The notes beneath the pieces were generated by a model that saw only the letters and a list, made by a program, of their open reading frames with translations, searched no databases and was not told where the DNA came from. From Candidatus Margulisiibacteriota bacterium (GTDB taxonomy: Bacteria; Margulisbacteria; Marinamargulisbacteria; DT-59), in contig JABSQL010000059.1 of NCBI GenBank assembly GCA_013215865.1, forward strand, positions 1 through 5,792: 5,792 nucleotides of DNA. The letters run 5' to 3'. The translations under genes and the position numbers were made by a program. Each line of letters begins with the position of its first letter. Position 1 is the first letter of the stretch. Shown here piece after piece: positions 5,750 through 5,792 of this stretch.

Positions 5750-5792
5750 ATGACAAACAATGAACATGACAAATACAGGGACATTCAAGGCA
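5750..5792 (+). CDS. Start of an unknown gene, cut by the window end
   Basis: An ATG at 5750 follows CAGGAG with a 6-nt spacer and opens a frame that runs off the window: Met-Thr-Asn-Asn-Glu-His-Asp-Lys-Tyr-Arg-Asp-Ile-Gln-Gly. It begins 26 bp after the stop of the excisionase-like gene on the same strand, so the two are probably co-transcribed. The next ATG, at 5745, stops after two codons and is not used. Fourteen hydrophilic residues are too few to suggest a function. Confidence 0.6.
   Translation, partial: MTNNEHDKYRDIQG

Noticed and set aside
5749..5773. Direct repeat CATGACAAA with a 16-bp period at the right end
   Set aside because: There are only two copies, partly inside the first codons of a gene with simple Asn/Asp/Lys codons, so chance is likely.
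1..5792. CRISPR array, tRNA, rRNA or insertion sequence
   Set aside because: I found no spaced repeats of CRISPR type, no cloverleaf-like gene, no rRNA-like stretch and no transposase.

Overview
The window is AT-rich and looks bacterial. It reads as one part of an integrative element (genomic island, ICE or integrated phage-like element) in a Gram-negative organism that uses sigma-54. The evidence is a tyrosine integrase, an excisionase-like small protein and a small HTH regulator, around a two-component system whose response regulator is a full NtrC-type sigma-54 activator. A member of the Desulfobacterota or a related lineage would fit, but nothing here fixes the taxon.

Layout. Positions 11-1063 (minus) encode a tyrosine recombinase with its own sigma-70-like promoter (1101-1128) and an inverted-repeat structure just upstream (1130-1172). 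Positions 1185-1499 (minus) encode a 104-aa helix-turn-helix protein. In front of it lies a good sigma-54 -24/-12 promoter (1511-1527). Forty bases further upstream lies a strictly periodic block of five 10-bp direct repeats (1567-1616), where enhancer sites of sigma-54 activators usually sit. Positions 1744-3168 (plus) encode a 7-TM sensor histidine kinase, which perhaps starts at an ATT codon at 1726. It converges on, and overlaps by 22 bp, a 7-TM protein (3147-3833, minus) that resembles the Pyr4-type transmembrane terpene cyclases and keeps the paired acidic residues. Next is the NtrC-family response regulator (3931-5262, minus). A divergent intergenic region leads to an excisionase-like coiled-coil plus HTH protein (5430-5723, plus) and the first 14 codons of another gene in the same operon (5750 to the window end).

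How it may work together (inference). Membrane protein, 7-TM kinase and sigma-54 response regulator are contiguous and could form a signalling module. The membrane enzyme-like protein could make or modify a lipophilic ligand, the kinase could sense it through its membrane domain, and the response regulator could act at the sigma-54 promoter through the repeat array. That promoter drives the HTH regulator next to the integrase, so the circuit could couple a membrane or diffusible signal to element behaviour. The proteins and promoter elements are visible in the sequence; the wiring between them is a hypothesis.
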